Source: Cyathus striatus (taxonomy: Eukaryota > Basidiomycota > Agaricomycetes > Agaricales > Nidulariaceae). From it: a DNA stretch of 64,000 nucleotides. The translations under genes were made by a program, and so were the position numbers. The notes under the pieces were generated by a model. It did no database searches, was not told the DNA's origin, and worked only from the letters and a program-made list of their open reading frames with translations. Within the stretch, counting starts at the first letter, position 1. Each line of letters begins with the position of its first letter. Below, piece after piece: positions 22,685 to 33,333 of this stretch. The stretch spans positions 2,070,448 through 2,134,447 of the forward strand of contig JAOVFP010000022.1 of assembly GCA_025738555.1 (NCBI GenBank), read 5' to 3'.

Positions 22685-23945
22685 AAGCGTGAAGTTCACC
22701 GTAACTTCACTAATATCAGTTGCCTGGATAGAAGTCCCTGAGGACGTTGTAGTCGTTTGGATCCTCCATCTCGACGAGGTGTTCCTGCCATGCCTGTTCC
22801 CCTGACTTACCATTGGGTTGAATTCTGCAGAAGTAGAACTTCTCTGGTTTGACCTTTCTGCCTCTCTCTCTCTCCTGTCATTCCTCCCTGTGGGAATGGA
22901 ACCCCTTCCCATCCTTCAACTCCCCCTGCCCCATGATCATGCTCTGTCGTTCTGTGTAGCAAAACCCCTTGTAGTGTGAGGCACAGCCATCCCTTCTGCA
23001 GGGATCTGGGCTGATGGACCTAGAATCTGTCTCCACGCACTCCTTCGTTCTGGAGTATATGGTGGTAAGGGTGTGTCTCTTCGAGGTGGGGTATGGTTGT
23101 CATGGAGTGAAGTGATTGGGACAAGAAGGGGCGGTGTGCCCAGGGGTGTTTCGATAACAGCGGTTGCACTGATAGTCTGGGCAGTTCTTCTTAACATGTG
23201 TTGTGCTGCCGCAGAGGAAACAATGTTGATTGGGGTTGGAGATGGACTTCGTGATGGGAGGGCACTCATCGGGTAGAGTGTCGCTGGTGGTGGTGAGATA
23301 GGGTGCCAAGGAGTTGCTGGTCGAGATGGAGCTTCGGGTTTGAATGTCCTGGTACTGTTCGGAAGTGGTACATTTTCAGAGCGAGTAAGATTGTGGATGG
23401 AGGTAGAAACTGCCTCCAATATGACGGACTCCAAGTTCGCTATCTGGCTGATCATTCTTGGTTCCCTTACTGCTGCTATTATTAGAGGGGTTGCTTCAAA
23501 GGATTAGTGTGAGTCGTTGGTGTGCAAGGGAGGGACTAGAGATACCCAGTGCATCTAAGAATTGTGCTACTTCAGTGGCATGGTGTAGCCCTGCATTGAA
23601 CATCCCCTGAATAGCATTGACTTGATTCCTTCTACAGGCATTCTCCATCTCCAGTGCTTCTCTGGAGATATCGAATTGGGTAACTAGAGCATTCCCATTT
23701 GGCAAATCAGAGAGGAAGTTTTGAGTTGAAGTTAGCTGATGGTCAGGTATGTTTTGCAAGGTGTCGCGGTATTCGTTAATGAGTTCAAGGGGTGCAGTGG
23801 GTTGTTCAAGTTGAGAGTGTCAATAGTTGATGTTTGCAATGATAGGAGGAAGAATGAGGGGTTTGGCAGAGTGAATAAAGGTAGGGCGAGCATTTTCAGT
23901 AGAAGGAAGTGAACCAGTGGAAGAAGAGACATTGTTGGAAGACAT
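22682..23945 (-). pseudogene. Third ORF of the gypsy element, two zinc knuckles
   Basis: An ORF downstream of the integrase, where simple gypsy elements have none. ATG at 23945-23943 (MSSNNVSSSTGSLPSTENAR), an in-frame TGA near 23820 and then helix-forming sequence (DIPDHQL-like to LHHATEVAQFLDALGISS). A proline/serine-rich part and two zinc knuckles follow at about 23220-23115: CX2CX4HX4C (CFLCGSTTHVKKNC) and CX2CX6HX4C (CNRCYRNTPGHTAPSC). The tail is in a third frame and ends at 22682. The knuckles suggest a nucleic-acid binding, Gag-like accessory protein. The frame changes show it is decayed. Confidence 0.6.
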
Positions 23946-24001
23946 TGTGAAAGGTTTGGTATGACTGGTGAATCATTGGTAGTTTGTGGTAAACTGTCAA
24001 T

Positions 24002-27000
24002 TCAATTTAGACCAGCTTTCTTCTTATAGTCTTCCAGTAGCTCTTGAGCATTGCTCAAGTATTCTTCATGTACCCACTCATCTTTAGCTGATGAGTATCC
24101 CTTCCATTGTATTCTGTATCGCATGACTGGTTCTGTACATTGATTCTTCTGTTTTTTTGGCATCTTGTGTCCCACGATTGCTTCAATTTCCCATTCAGGT
24201 TCAGCTTCAATCAAGTCAGGGGGTGGTTCTAAGAAGTTTTTCCCATGGACAGAGGTTTCAATGTATGGCATGAGAAGGACAGTGTTAAAGACAGGATGAA
24301 TGGTCCATTGTTCTGGGAGTTCTAATTTGTATGTATAAGGTGCCAGTTTCTTGATGATCTTGAAAGGTCCTTCACGTCGTGGTGCCATTTTCCTGGATGG
24401 GTAAGCTATGGATAGATTTTTTGTGTCAAGCCACACCATATCTCCAACTTCATATTTTGTGAATCCTCATCTCTGTGCTTCATGAGTTCTTTGTTGAGCA
24501 ATTTGGATAAGAGCTTGTGCTTCTTTCCTTGCTTCTGCCATGTCATCTATCCTGATTTCTGCTTCTTTGATGTAAGTGGTGTCTCTCACAGTGGGAGTGA
24601 TGATTGGTTCATATTCATGTAATAAATAGAAAGGGGATCTTTGTGTGACTGAGTTGACCTGAACATTTCGTGCCATCTCTGCTTCTGGAATGTGATTTGC
24701 CCATTCATGTTGTCTAGAGCTGCAGAAACATCAAAGATAAGTCTCGATTTCTTGGTTCATCCTTTCTGTTTGTCTGTCTGTTTGAGGGTGATAGGCAGTG
24801 GAGCCTTTCCATTTGATTTTATGAAAGTGAAGTATTGCTTGGAATACTTCTGCTATGAATCTTGTATCTCAATTGGAAATGATTGCATTGGGGAGGCTGT
24901 ACCGTCTGTAGAGTGTTTTCCGGATTAAGGTTGCTGTTCTCTCCGCATTGAGTCCCTTCATGATGCAAGGTTCGAAAATTACCCCCTTAGTAGACCCATG
25001 GTCAACCACGACCATGATTGCATCAAATCCCTCAGATTTAGGCAGATCAGTAATGAAGTCCATATGTCATATCTGTGACAATCCCTGTACCATTGGAGTC
25101 AACTCCGGGTTTACTCCGCTTTTAGTACGTTTCCTCCGGACTATGTATACTTGTTATATATCGAACTCTTCCTTACTAATGTTTACTTGTAACTGTTTAC
25201 TTGTTCCTTCCCTTTAATATTACTACCTCGTTCTCCGGCCACGGCCATTTCTCCTATGACTATAATCTAGAGGCGTACTACTAGTTTACCATGTTCTACA
25301 TTTCATGGAGTTTACTTAACCCTAGGATGCCACATACCCATGGGCATTACTCCGTACACATTCGGACAAAGTAGTTTACTATATAAACTACTCCTGTAAT
25401 GTAGATAGACTTCAGTTTCAAATCAACTACGTTTACACCCTTCTCCCACTTGGGCCTTGAGCCAACTCCGCTAATTTGCCACTTACTCCGCTTTGTTCTA
25501 AATACGGAACTGGAAGTCCAAGGGGTGCAACACACAAGTTGAAGCCAATGTTCCACTACTCCCGTACTTGTTCACCATCTCCACACACCCTACTAACATT
25601 GTACAAGTTACTCCGCTATTAGACTATCTACTCCAAGGTTCTTGTCCCTAGTGGAATAGAACAGGACGTGACACCATAGATACTTGAGAAAATGGTCATG
25701 TAGTTTCTGGGATAGGAATGGGGTTGACTGGTGGTTTAGGTCTTTGATCATAAGCCATTTGTTGACAGGTAGCACATCCCGTGACATATTGTTTGATAAA
25801 AACTCCCATCCCAGGCCACCAGTATTCCTTTTTGACTTCCTTTTCTGTTGAGCTTGGTCCATGGTGTCCAGCAGGTAGACTATTGTGTTTGAGGGCTACA
25901 ATGCTTCATTGTAATTCTTTATCTTCAGGAACATAGACTCGATCTCTAAAAAGAATAAGCCCGCTCTCAATTCGCCAATCGTCCAAGGAGGAGCGAATAG
26001 GAGGTATGTCTTTGGCTTCTATAGCAGTGACTAATTTTTGTGCTAATATATCCTTTTCGGTTTGGTTGACAACTAAGTCTCAGAGTTCAGTGGATATAAA
26101 GTTGATGTGTAATTCCACTTCTAGAACCTTAGCAAACCAGTTATCTTGTTCCATATCTAAAGTATTGATGAACCAATGGTCAGGTAGAACTATTAGACCG
26201 TTGTTTTCATGTTCCCTGTCAGGGGTTAGATCGGGTCATTGTGAAATTATGTCAGCTTCGAGGTTCCTTTTCCCTTGTATGTGTTGCATGTTAATGTCAA
26301 AATCTGAAAGGAAAAGGGACCATCGTGCTTGTCATCTAGTAACCTTTTGAGGTTCTCGATAATATTTCAGGTTTTCATGGTCTGAAAATACAACTATTTT
26401 GTTCAGGTGTCCTTCAAGTAAGTGTCGCCATGCTTTGAAACCATGAATGATTGCATATAGTTCCTTGTCATAAATTTGGTAATTTCGTTCAGTTGCTGTG
26501 AACATGTGGGATATGTATCCACATGGTTTCCAGAACCTGTTCTCATCTTCTTGTTTTAGGACAGCTCCTGTGGCATAATCTGATGCATCAACTAGCATGG
26601 TGAAAGGTTTCTCAGGGTCCGGTATCCTGAGAATTGGTTCCTTTAAGAAAGCTCCTTTTAAGTCATCAAAGGCTAGTTGTTGTTCTTTTCCCCAATTCCA
26701 CAGTGTGGTGTTCCTGGTTAGCTTGAGAATAGGTTCTATTCATTTGCTGTAACAGGGAATGAATTGTTGGTAGAAGTTACAGAATCCTGCGAATGATTGG
26801 ACTTCTTTTATTTTGGTGGGAGCAGGCCAATCGGCGATTCCAGCGAGTTTCTTAGGATCCATAGTGATATTATTTGGTCGGATGATCATCCCTAGATAGT
26901 CAACTTCTGTTACTTCAAAAGAACATTTTTCAGGTTTTGCGAATAAACCATTATCACGTAATATTTGAAGAATTTCCTGTGTAATACGTCAATGAAGTTC

Positions 27001-28500
27001 AAGGTCATTTTTTGTGAAAATAAGGATGTCATCCAGGTATACTTGGACCAGTCCTTGTGCGATGTAGTCTTCAAGTAGGTGATTAATCATTCGCATAAAG
27101 GTTGCCAGTGAGTTGCATAGTCCAAAGAACATAACTGTAGGTCTAAAGATGCCTCTTTTAGTGACAAAAGCAGCTTTTGATCTGTCTTCTGGGACGATTT
27201 GGACTTTGTTGTATGCTCCGTGGAGGTCCATTTTGGTGAAGAGGTTGGCACCCTTAAGATCCTCTATTAATTGTTTGATATGAGGTAAAGGGTAGCGATC
27301 TTTTATGGTTCCATTGTTCAAATAGCAGTAGTCCTGGCATGGTCTCATGTCATTAGTGTCTTTTTTCCCTACAAAGAAGAATCCTGCAGTATTTTCGGCA
27401 TCTGTTGAATCTGGCAGAACTTCTTCGATGTATCCTTTTCAGAGATTGTCATCAACAAATTCATTCATTGCCTTTTCTTCTTGTATGCTAAGAGGATATA
27501 CCCTACTTTTCTGAGGTAAGAAGTCTTTCTTCATTCGAATGTGATGGTTCCATGGTCGTGAAGGTGGGAATTCTTCTGAGGTGTCCTTATCAAATACATC
27601 CTTGTAATCCCAGAGATGTTTTGGTACCATCTGTTCAAAAGTTTTCTTGACCTTTTCAGGTTCATAGGATAGCCATTGTGAAATTGTCTGTTTTACTCTG
27701 ATAGGAATTCCATATTTTTTAAATAGTGGTTCCTCCATTTCATAAGACATGCCTAGTTTGTGTTCCATGAGAAGAGGATCTTAAATTCCTGTCAGGAAGG
27801 TTCGTAAATGAATACTTTCAGTAGTCATTTCTTCGAGATCTTCATCTTCGGCATCGTTTATTTGCATCCAATATATTTCAATTGGATTCCAGTTGTCCTG
27901 TAATGGTAAGTTCAGGATTTCAATCATCTTATCAGGGATTCTTGTGTCCTCGAGAGAATACCTATAATTTTGAGGGAGCATTTCCATTTGCTCATCTCCA
28001 GATTCATCAGGTATTTCTTCTATTGATGCTGGGAGTCCTGATTGTTGGGTTTCCATAGTTGATTTTATCATTTTCATTTGAGCAATTGACATAGATTGTG
28101 CGAATCTTTGGTTGAATTGCCTGTCTAGTCGCATTTGATCAATTTTCAAGGTTCCTTCTTTCCAGTTTATTTGAAGATTTGTTTGTTCTAGGAAGGGGTA
28201 GCCCATGATAATTGATTTGTTCCCTAGTCCAGAAAGGTAAAATCGAGTGGGAATAGTAGCTGTCCCTACTTTCACTTTGTTGTTGACATAGTGTGAAATG
28301 TATCCCTTTTTGTTGAGGGTTCCATCTGCGTTGTATACTGGTGTTAATTTTTCCAAAGGTTGTGGAGTAAGGTTAAACTTCTTCGCAGTTGCTTGACTCA
28401 TAAAATTTCCTCCAGCCCCTGAGTCGATCAAGGCTTGGACCGATCCCACATTTCCTAATGTAACAGGAACTCACATGGTATTTCATTCAATATCAGCTAT
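24002..28500 (-). pseudogene. gypsy Pol: protease-RT-RNase H-integrase-chromodomain
   Basis: Replication polyprotein of the chromovirus. In order: protease (ALIDSGAGGNF near 28430), reverse transcriptase (DYCYLNNGTIKDRYPLPHI, MDLHGAYNKVQI, YLDDIL near 27030), RNase H (LVDASDYATGAVL, YDKELYAI, SDHENLKYY), integrase core ([32 protein letters not shown]) and a C-terminal chromodomain (WEIEAIVGHK, RYRIQWKGYSSAKDEW, EYLSNAQELLEDY). In-frame TGA codons lie at 28483, 28471, 27439, about 26740, 26989, 26332, 24869, 24731 and 24467 (low coordinate of each), plus TAA at 27781. Most sit where Arg is expected. A solo LTR (25065-25673) splits the integrase just before MDFITDLPK. The element cannot make Pol. 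Confidence 0.92.
25065..25673. mobile_element. Solo LTR nested in integrase, 609 bp, TSD CCATA
   Basis: Begins TGTCATATCTGTGACA and ends GGACGTGACA, flanked by CCATA on both sides (25060-25064 and 25674-25678). Removing it restores a continuous integrase reading across the S-M-D-F junction, which confirms the boundaries. It is younger than the gypsy insertion. Confidence 0.92.
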
Positions 28501-28553
28501 AATTACATTGGAAAGTAGAATAGGAGGTCCTACTGTGGGATAAATAGCCCTCC

Positions 28554-29936
28554 TTATTGAAAACCCATCTTGTTAATACTTTCAAAATATTCAACTTGTT
28601 TGGCTCCTGGGAGTTCTGCAACTCGGAGCCTCATTTCTTCAGCAAGTTCTTTTCTGGTCATTTTTTTGATGAAGGGATTATTATTCTTGTTGGTGCAAGG
28701 AATAGTCTCTCCTTTGTTTCGGTTTGGGCATTGTTGAGCCATGTGTCCTTTGGTTCTGCAAATGAAACATTTCCCAGCTTGCAAATATTCCCCTTGTGTT
28801 TTTGCATCTAGTCAGTTTATTTCCATGTGATCTACGTCCATGGTGTTCGGGTCTCAGGTAGTTGTTTTGGGTCTGGGGGCAAAATATCCCCTTCATCCCA
28901 TTTTGTTATATTGTTGTATCTGTCTGTAGTTTCAATTGAATTTTCTGGCATCTTCTTGCCATTTTGCTATTGTATCAGGGATATCTTTCTGGGTATGAAT
29001 ACTTTGAAGAAGTGGTTGGTTAAGTCCTGCTTTAAAAAGATCCATCTTGGTATAGTCGTCAAGGCCTTCTACATGGCTAACGAGTATTTTGAATTCTGTA
29101 ATGTATTCGTCTGCTGTTCCCTTTCCTTGGGTTAAATTTTGGAGTTTGTGGAAGGCTTCGTCTTTTTCGTCAACAGGATCAAAGTTTTTCTTAAAGTCTT
29201 CTTTGAAGTCTTTCCAAGTTCCTGGTTTGGGTGTGTCAGTTTTAAACATTTCGTTCTGCTTCTTCTCCTTCCAATTTCCAGCAATTCCTCCTCCAATGTA
29301 TGACATAGCATATATTATCTTCTTTGCATCTGTGTCATAAATCTTGTCATTTATAAGAAAGTAAGATTCGACATCTCGGAGCCATTTCTTGGATTTCTTT
29401 TTGTCTCCTTCGAAGATAGTAGGAGGGTTCAACCTCAATTCCTTGTTGTTTGTCTTGGGTGTTTCTTTGCTAGACATGCTGGTGTCTGATTCATGTTCTG
29501 AGGTGTTGGAAGGTGTAGTTGATTTGGGAAGTGGAGGATATCCTTCATCTGCTGTGATGTATTTATCATTATCAGGTAGTTGGTTCTTCTTCAAGTGTTC
29601 AACTAGCTCCTGAGCTAGTGAGGTTTCAGGGATCTGTTGGGTAGGGTTCTGTTGCATCAGGGTTGGTTCTTTCGAAAAGAATTGTCTGGGTGTGGGAATT
29701 CGTGATAGTGTGGGTTTCAAAGTTGTGGTATCGACTACTCATTTCCCAATGGGTTTGCTCGAGCTAGTGATAGACACAAATGGGTTTAAGCTTCCTCCCT
29801 CTTGTGGCAAGGTCCATATAAGTCCTTCTGGTGGGGGCTTCAGCTTCTCTTTGCCTTCTGAGTCAGAACTCTCTGGAGCTTTGAATCTCCAGGGGGTTGT
29901 TGTTGTTTCGATTCGATGTGTTGGGGTGCTGCACTA
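28554..29936 (-). pseudogene. gypsy Gag with CCHC knuckle
   Basis: Capsid protein of the element. The retrotransposon-gag core lies at about 29400-28935 (KKWLRDVESYF, GTWKDFKEDFKKNFD, GTADEYITEFKILV). A zinc knuckle CX2CX4HX4C (CFICRTKGHMAQQC) lies near 28770-28730. The frame is interrupted by TGA at 28934-28932 and one near 29740, and ends with TAA at 28556-28554, in a different frame from protease. A clean start codon was not found near 29936, where a TAG precedes the first protein-like residues. Confidence 0.85.
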
Positions 29937-29954
29937 GGAAGTGTGAGCAGTCAG

Positions 29955-29967
29955 CAAGCTTCAGCTT
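29955..29967 (-). promoter_or_regulatory. Self-priming primer-binding site
   Basis: One nucleotide inside the 5' LTR the transcript reads AAGCTGAAGCTTG. This is the exact 13 nt complement of CAAGCTTCAGCTT inside the same LTR (30157-30145 on the minus strand). There is no tRNA 3'-end complement such as TGG at this place. The arrangement matches Tf1/sushi-type self-priming, in which the 5' end of the mRNA folds back as primer. Confidence 0.65.
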
Positions 29968-29968
29968 T

Positions 29969-30449
29969 TGTTATGATAAAGCTCTGGCTGGGATGTTTAT
30001 CATACAAGTCTGATATTACATGATTTACAAGTTCAAGGAATGAGTTAATCAGTATTGAGTTTGAGTCTCTATTCATGAGCTCTTAAGTTGTTTAGACTTA
30101 AGTATGAGCAAAGTGAATGATTTGAAGTAAAGCTAGTTCGATTTAAGCTGAAGCTTGAGCTCTACAGCCCAAGCTACTACTGTTTAAATACAAACAAGTT
30201 CGTACTATAAATAAGTAGAAATGTAACTAAATAAGTCAAGATGCTGTGCATTGACTGTGCATTACTGCAGCGCAGTAAGAAGAAAGAAAAGTATACTAAG
30301 TAAAGTAAATGACTCAAGATGAGTTAGAAATAGATGACAATTGTGTAAGTAAAGAAGTCACGTGTTTGGTATCAAAGGTGATACCAAACAAGCCAACAGA
30401 ATGTAAAGAAAACATCTGTAAATAGAAGAAAGTAAAGAAAATCATAACA
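29969..30449 (-). repeat. 5' LTR of the gypsy element
   Basis: 481 bp, same termini as the 3' LTR. It contains the minus-strand TATTTAAA box and the predicted transcript start. Confidence 0.95.
30157..30190 (-). promoter_or_regulatory. LTR TATA box and predicted transcript start
   Basis: Minus-strand TATTTAAA at 30190-30183 lies 26-33 nt upstream of position 30157, the first base of the 13-mer complementary to the primer-binding site. The normal TATA-to-start distance supports 30157 as the mRNA 5' end, as self-priming requires. Confidence 0.6.
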
Positions 30450-30569
30450 GGTTGCCTGTTTAAAGCTTCTAGTTGTTCAATGAAGTAGGCAATATCATTT
30501 GCCATAGATGGAGCATCTGTACTGCAGTCAATACAATCCAGGAGTATGATTTTGACTTCATCATTCAAT

Positions 30570-30957
30570 TGTTAGGATCTCGTCCCTTTATCTTATCTAA
30601 TCACCCTTTATCATATCTTATCATCACATGATTAGTCATATGACACACAATGCAGACACCATGTGTATTAACATGCATTATTCATCAAGACTGCAGGCAC
30701 AGTACACAGTTCAGCCAGGCCTTTTACATACATTGTACATAAGTTTGCACAGTAGAAGCACAGTAGACATGCATTATAGTGTAGGCAATAGTTACATGTG
30801 ATTCCCTCATGGATAGTATTATAAATATGGTCATTTTAATTAGTTATTCTTTACTGTTGTGCTAGTTTATTCCAGACTTGCAATAAGATTCATTACTCTT
30901 TCCTTTTCTTGAGTGTTTGATTTCAACTTCGAGTATTTTGCTCATCTGTCACTAACA
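30570..30957 (+). mobile_element. Solo LTR, 388 bp, degraded TSD
   Basis: Begins TGTTAGGATC and ends GTCACTAACA, with a plus-strand ATTATAAATA. It splits copy A between QGLLS and the Walker-B-like LLDCIDC. On the gene strand the flanks are ATCAA and ATTGA, which become one 5 bp duplication if the ancestor was ATCGA and each side lost the CpG differently. The related copy G has TCGA-like sequence at the same place. Confidence 0.85.
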
Positions 30958-31898
30958 TTGATAACAACCCCTGACTAATTACAGACTGCATGAGGTACAT
31001 GATGAGCTTCTTAATTTGCTGCTCTGTATTGTACTGTGGGATTCTAGGATCCAAATGAAGAGCCTTGAGCATAGGAGTTGTGAGCTCTGGTACATTCAGC
31101 ATCAGCTGATAAGCAAGGGTCATAACCCAGCAATGTGAGATGTTCTGATGCCAGCTGAAAAATTTCCCTTCTGCAAGTGGAATACTGTAGAAGAGGATGT
31201 GTGCAACCAGCCAAATTCCTGGTGTTTCATTGTCACAGAAAAAGTGCACAATCAGGATACCAGTAAGAGAAAGAATATCTTTATTTACAGATTTTAGGAA
31301 TAGACTTGTTTTGAAAGAAAAGTGTGGGGTTTGAATCCATTCCTGAATATTGTCAGGAATGTTGAGGCAGTCAAACTGGACACACTGTTTCCTGGATATC
31401 TCATCATAGGTTGCCTGTTGAATCATGGTGTTCTTCAAATCTACCTTTACTAAACATGCAATGTTAGATAGGAAGGAAGGAAGGAATATAAGACATACAT
31501 TCTTTGAGCTTCCTAATGTTTCTGCTATTATCCACGAATGTGGAATTATTGGTATCAAAATGATGTGCATTGTAGAAGGAGCCAAGGTACGACTGGGGCT
31601 GAGGTGTATGGTAATTCCTTAGTTGCTCTGTAGTAGTAGATACTAGAGCCTGAGGGGAAGGGGTTTCAATGTAACAGAAGGTGGCTTAGTACATCATCAG
31701 TACCTAAAATCGCATGTGTCATAAGTATAATTTGTAACAAACTCAGACTAAACCATACATTTGAACTGACTATGTGTACACTTCACAGATTCAGGAATCA
31801 AAAACTAGTAGCTGGCAAAACTACTAAATTGCTAATAAACAGGCCAGCATTGTTTTACCATAGTATATATTATGTGACCAATAGATAGGTAACGCGAA

Positions 31899-33333
31899 TT
31901 ATACCTTATGAAACGATAAGCTACTATACTGAGTGCTCAGATGTTTCTCCATAGTGAAGTGCAGGCGGGAAATCAATATCGAGCCCATGGCCCAGAGAGC
32001 GCTTGAGAAAGCTGTGAGTAGGCTTGTATTAAATCAAAGGCCCATCGAGGACTCACAACAGAAGAATAAAGAGGTTTGCCATCTATATGAACAAGTTAGT
32101 ATATTCTCGTTCTAGCATAGTGATATAGAAGTACTTACTGAACTGCGTGCAGCCATTACCAAATTCACAAAATGGATGACTGGCCAATTTAATTATTTAG
32201 ACTTTATCTTTTATTAAAGTAAGTGACGTACCAGCCCCTGGCTGAGAAAATGTAATTGAGTTTGAAAGGCCTCGAGAATGAAAACAAACATACAAGAAAT
32301 ATTTTTGCTCCATCCTTATACAAATTCGTGACAAACTCCGAATTGCTTCGATGAGGACGCTCGAGTGCATTGTAAACCGCAAGTAAAACGATAAGCAGAG
32401 TGTAGAAAAACTGAATTTTTCTGTATTTAGCGAGAGTTATATCTTGTACATAAATGAGAACTACGTACCAGAGGCGCGACAATACCGAGAATGTACTGCG
32501 GTTTTTGAAACATAACGCAGGCATGGATCCCAGGAAGCACAATTACATCTTCTGAAATTCTTTGTTAAATGACCCGGTATGTAGGTATAGTGCAAAGTAT
32601 AAATCATACGAGTCTTCATTTGGATAATCGTCATAATTGCGAATGTTTGTGAGAGAGAAACCGCTATAACAAAGCCTGCAGTTAACCAATACAAGATAAC
32701 ACGCCGATGGTCCATTAACATATGTAATCGAAGTAACAGGACGACTTCGTTGGGAAAAAATTTAACATCTAACTGAAATGCAGCAAGAATAACGTCGCAT
32801 TCGTGGCCGCGACGCGTGACGTACAGTGTGAAATTTCGCCTGCTGCCGCTGTGCAAAATGCTACGCACATAAAATAACTCCTACACCTTTATGTATCTTT
32901 AGCGTCGCGGAAGGTATTAGTTGATAACAAAAGCCTACAGCTATATAATAAAGTATAAGTAATCTCTACAGAGAATCACCAGCAAAGGAGCTACGTACAG
33001 TCACTGATGGCGTAGTTATTCCACTTGTAACTAAGTAATGGACTGGCTTAAAATTCTTTCAAGAAACTGGAATAAATGGAACGTACCATATGCAACGAAC
33101 AAAAATATTGCCTCATTTCCGTATCTGTTGAAGGCAAATGAACACTTGAGCATCCATCTTGATCTTCCATGGCTCTTCCAAATGAAATGAACTTCTCGAT
33201 CCAATGTTGTTATGTGATCCCAAATAAGAATAGCAAGGGCTCCTCCGGTAAGATACCTGAAAACCAATAGGTTGCTGGAGGCATTTACAATATCAGCCGT
33301 GACCTGATTCATGACAGTGGATTCTGATGACAT
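31899..33333 (-). CDS. DUF6533-domain multi-pass membrane protein
   Basis: The start ATG is at 33333 (MSSESTVMNQ). The first exon carries the DUF6533 signature region (LAILIWDHITTLDREVHFIW, then a tryptophan-rich helix and FAFNRYGNEAIF). Later exons give LLLRLHMLMDHRRVILYWL and FFYTLLIVLLAVYNAL, then a last exon ending WAMGSILISRLHF before TAA at 31901-31899. DUF6533 proteins are 7-TM-like membrane proteins common in Agaricomycetes, of unknown function. Introns include one starting GTACGT at about 33088 and one starting GTACGT at about 32233. Some exon junctions (32400-32560) were not resolved, so the full model is approximate. Confidence 0.7.

Larger units (their letters stand above)
22190..30449 (-). 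mobile_element. Ty3/gypsy chromovirus, 8260 bp, TSD GGTTG
   Basis: A complete LTR retrotransposon. Two 481 bp direct repeats (22190-22670 and 29969-30449) start TGTTATGAT and end ATCATAACA. They are flanked by GGTTG at 22185-22189 and 30450-30454. Coding order on the minus strand is gag with CCHC knuckle, protease, reverse transcriptase, RNase H, integrase with chromodomain, then a third ORF. That order (RT before integrase) and the chromodomain place it among Ty3/gypsy chromoviruses. The coding frames carry about fifteen in-frame stops, nearly all TGA. The LTRs differ at about 16 positions, all transitions. A 609 bp solo LTR is nested in the integrase. Confidence 0.95.
21771..31665 (-). pseudogene. 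Pseudo-NACHT membrane protein copy A, split by two insertions
   Basis: A minus-strand member of the eight-copy family (see 36917-38130). Exon 1 sequence (SYLGSFYNAHHF, NNSTFVDNS) lies at about 31640-31500. The body runs at 31440-30958 (TLAYQLMLNVPEL, LHLDPRIPQYN) and is cut by a solo LTR (30570-30957). It continues at 30569-30455 (LLDCIDCSTDAPS), is cut by the gypsy element (22190-30449), and resumes at 22184-21771 (ITGLPDYQVLSMF, IFDLHWPR, membrane segments, PWDVHG). Additional lesions include a stop after WPR and a degenerate tail. Its nearest relative is copy G at 53680. The order of insertion of the two elements is not determined. Confidence 0.9.

Noticed and set aside
24002..29740. TGA as a sense codon (genetic code change) to explain the TGA-only stops
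   Set aside because: Host genes such as DUF4470, DUF4246 and copies B and C end with TGA, and the same elements also contain TAA stops and frameshifts.
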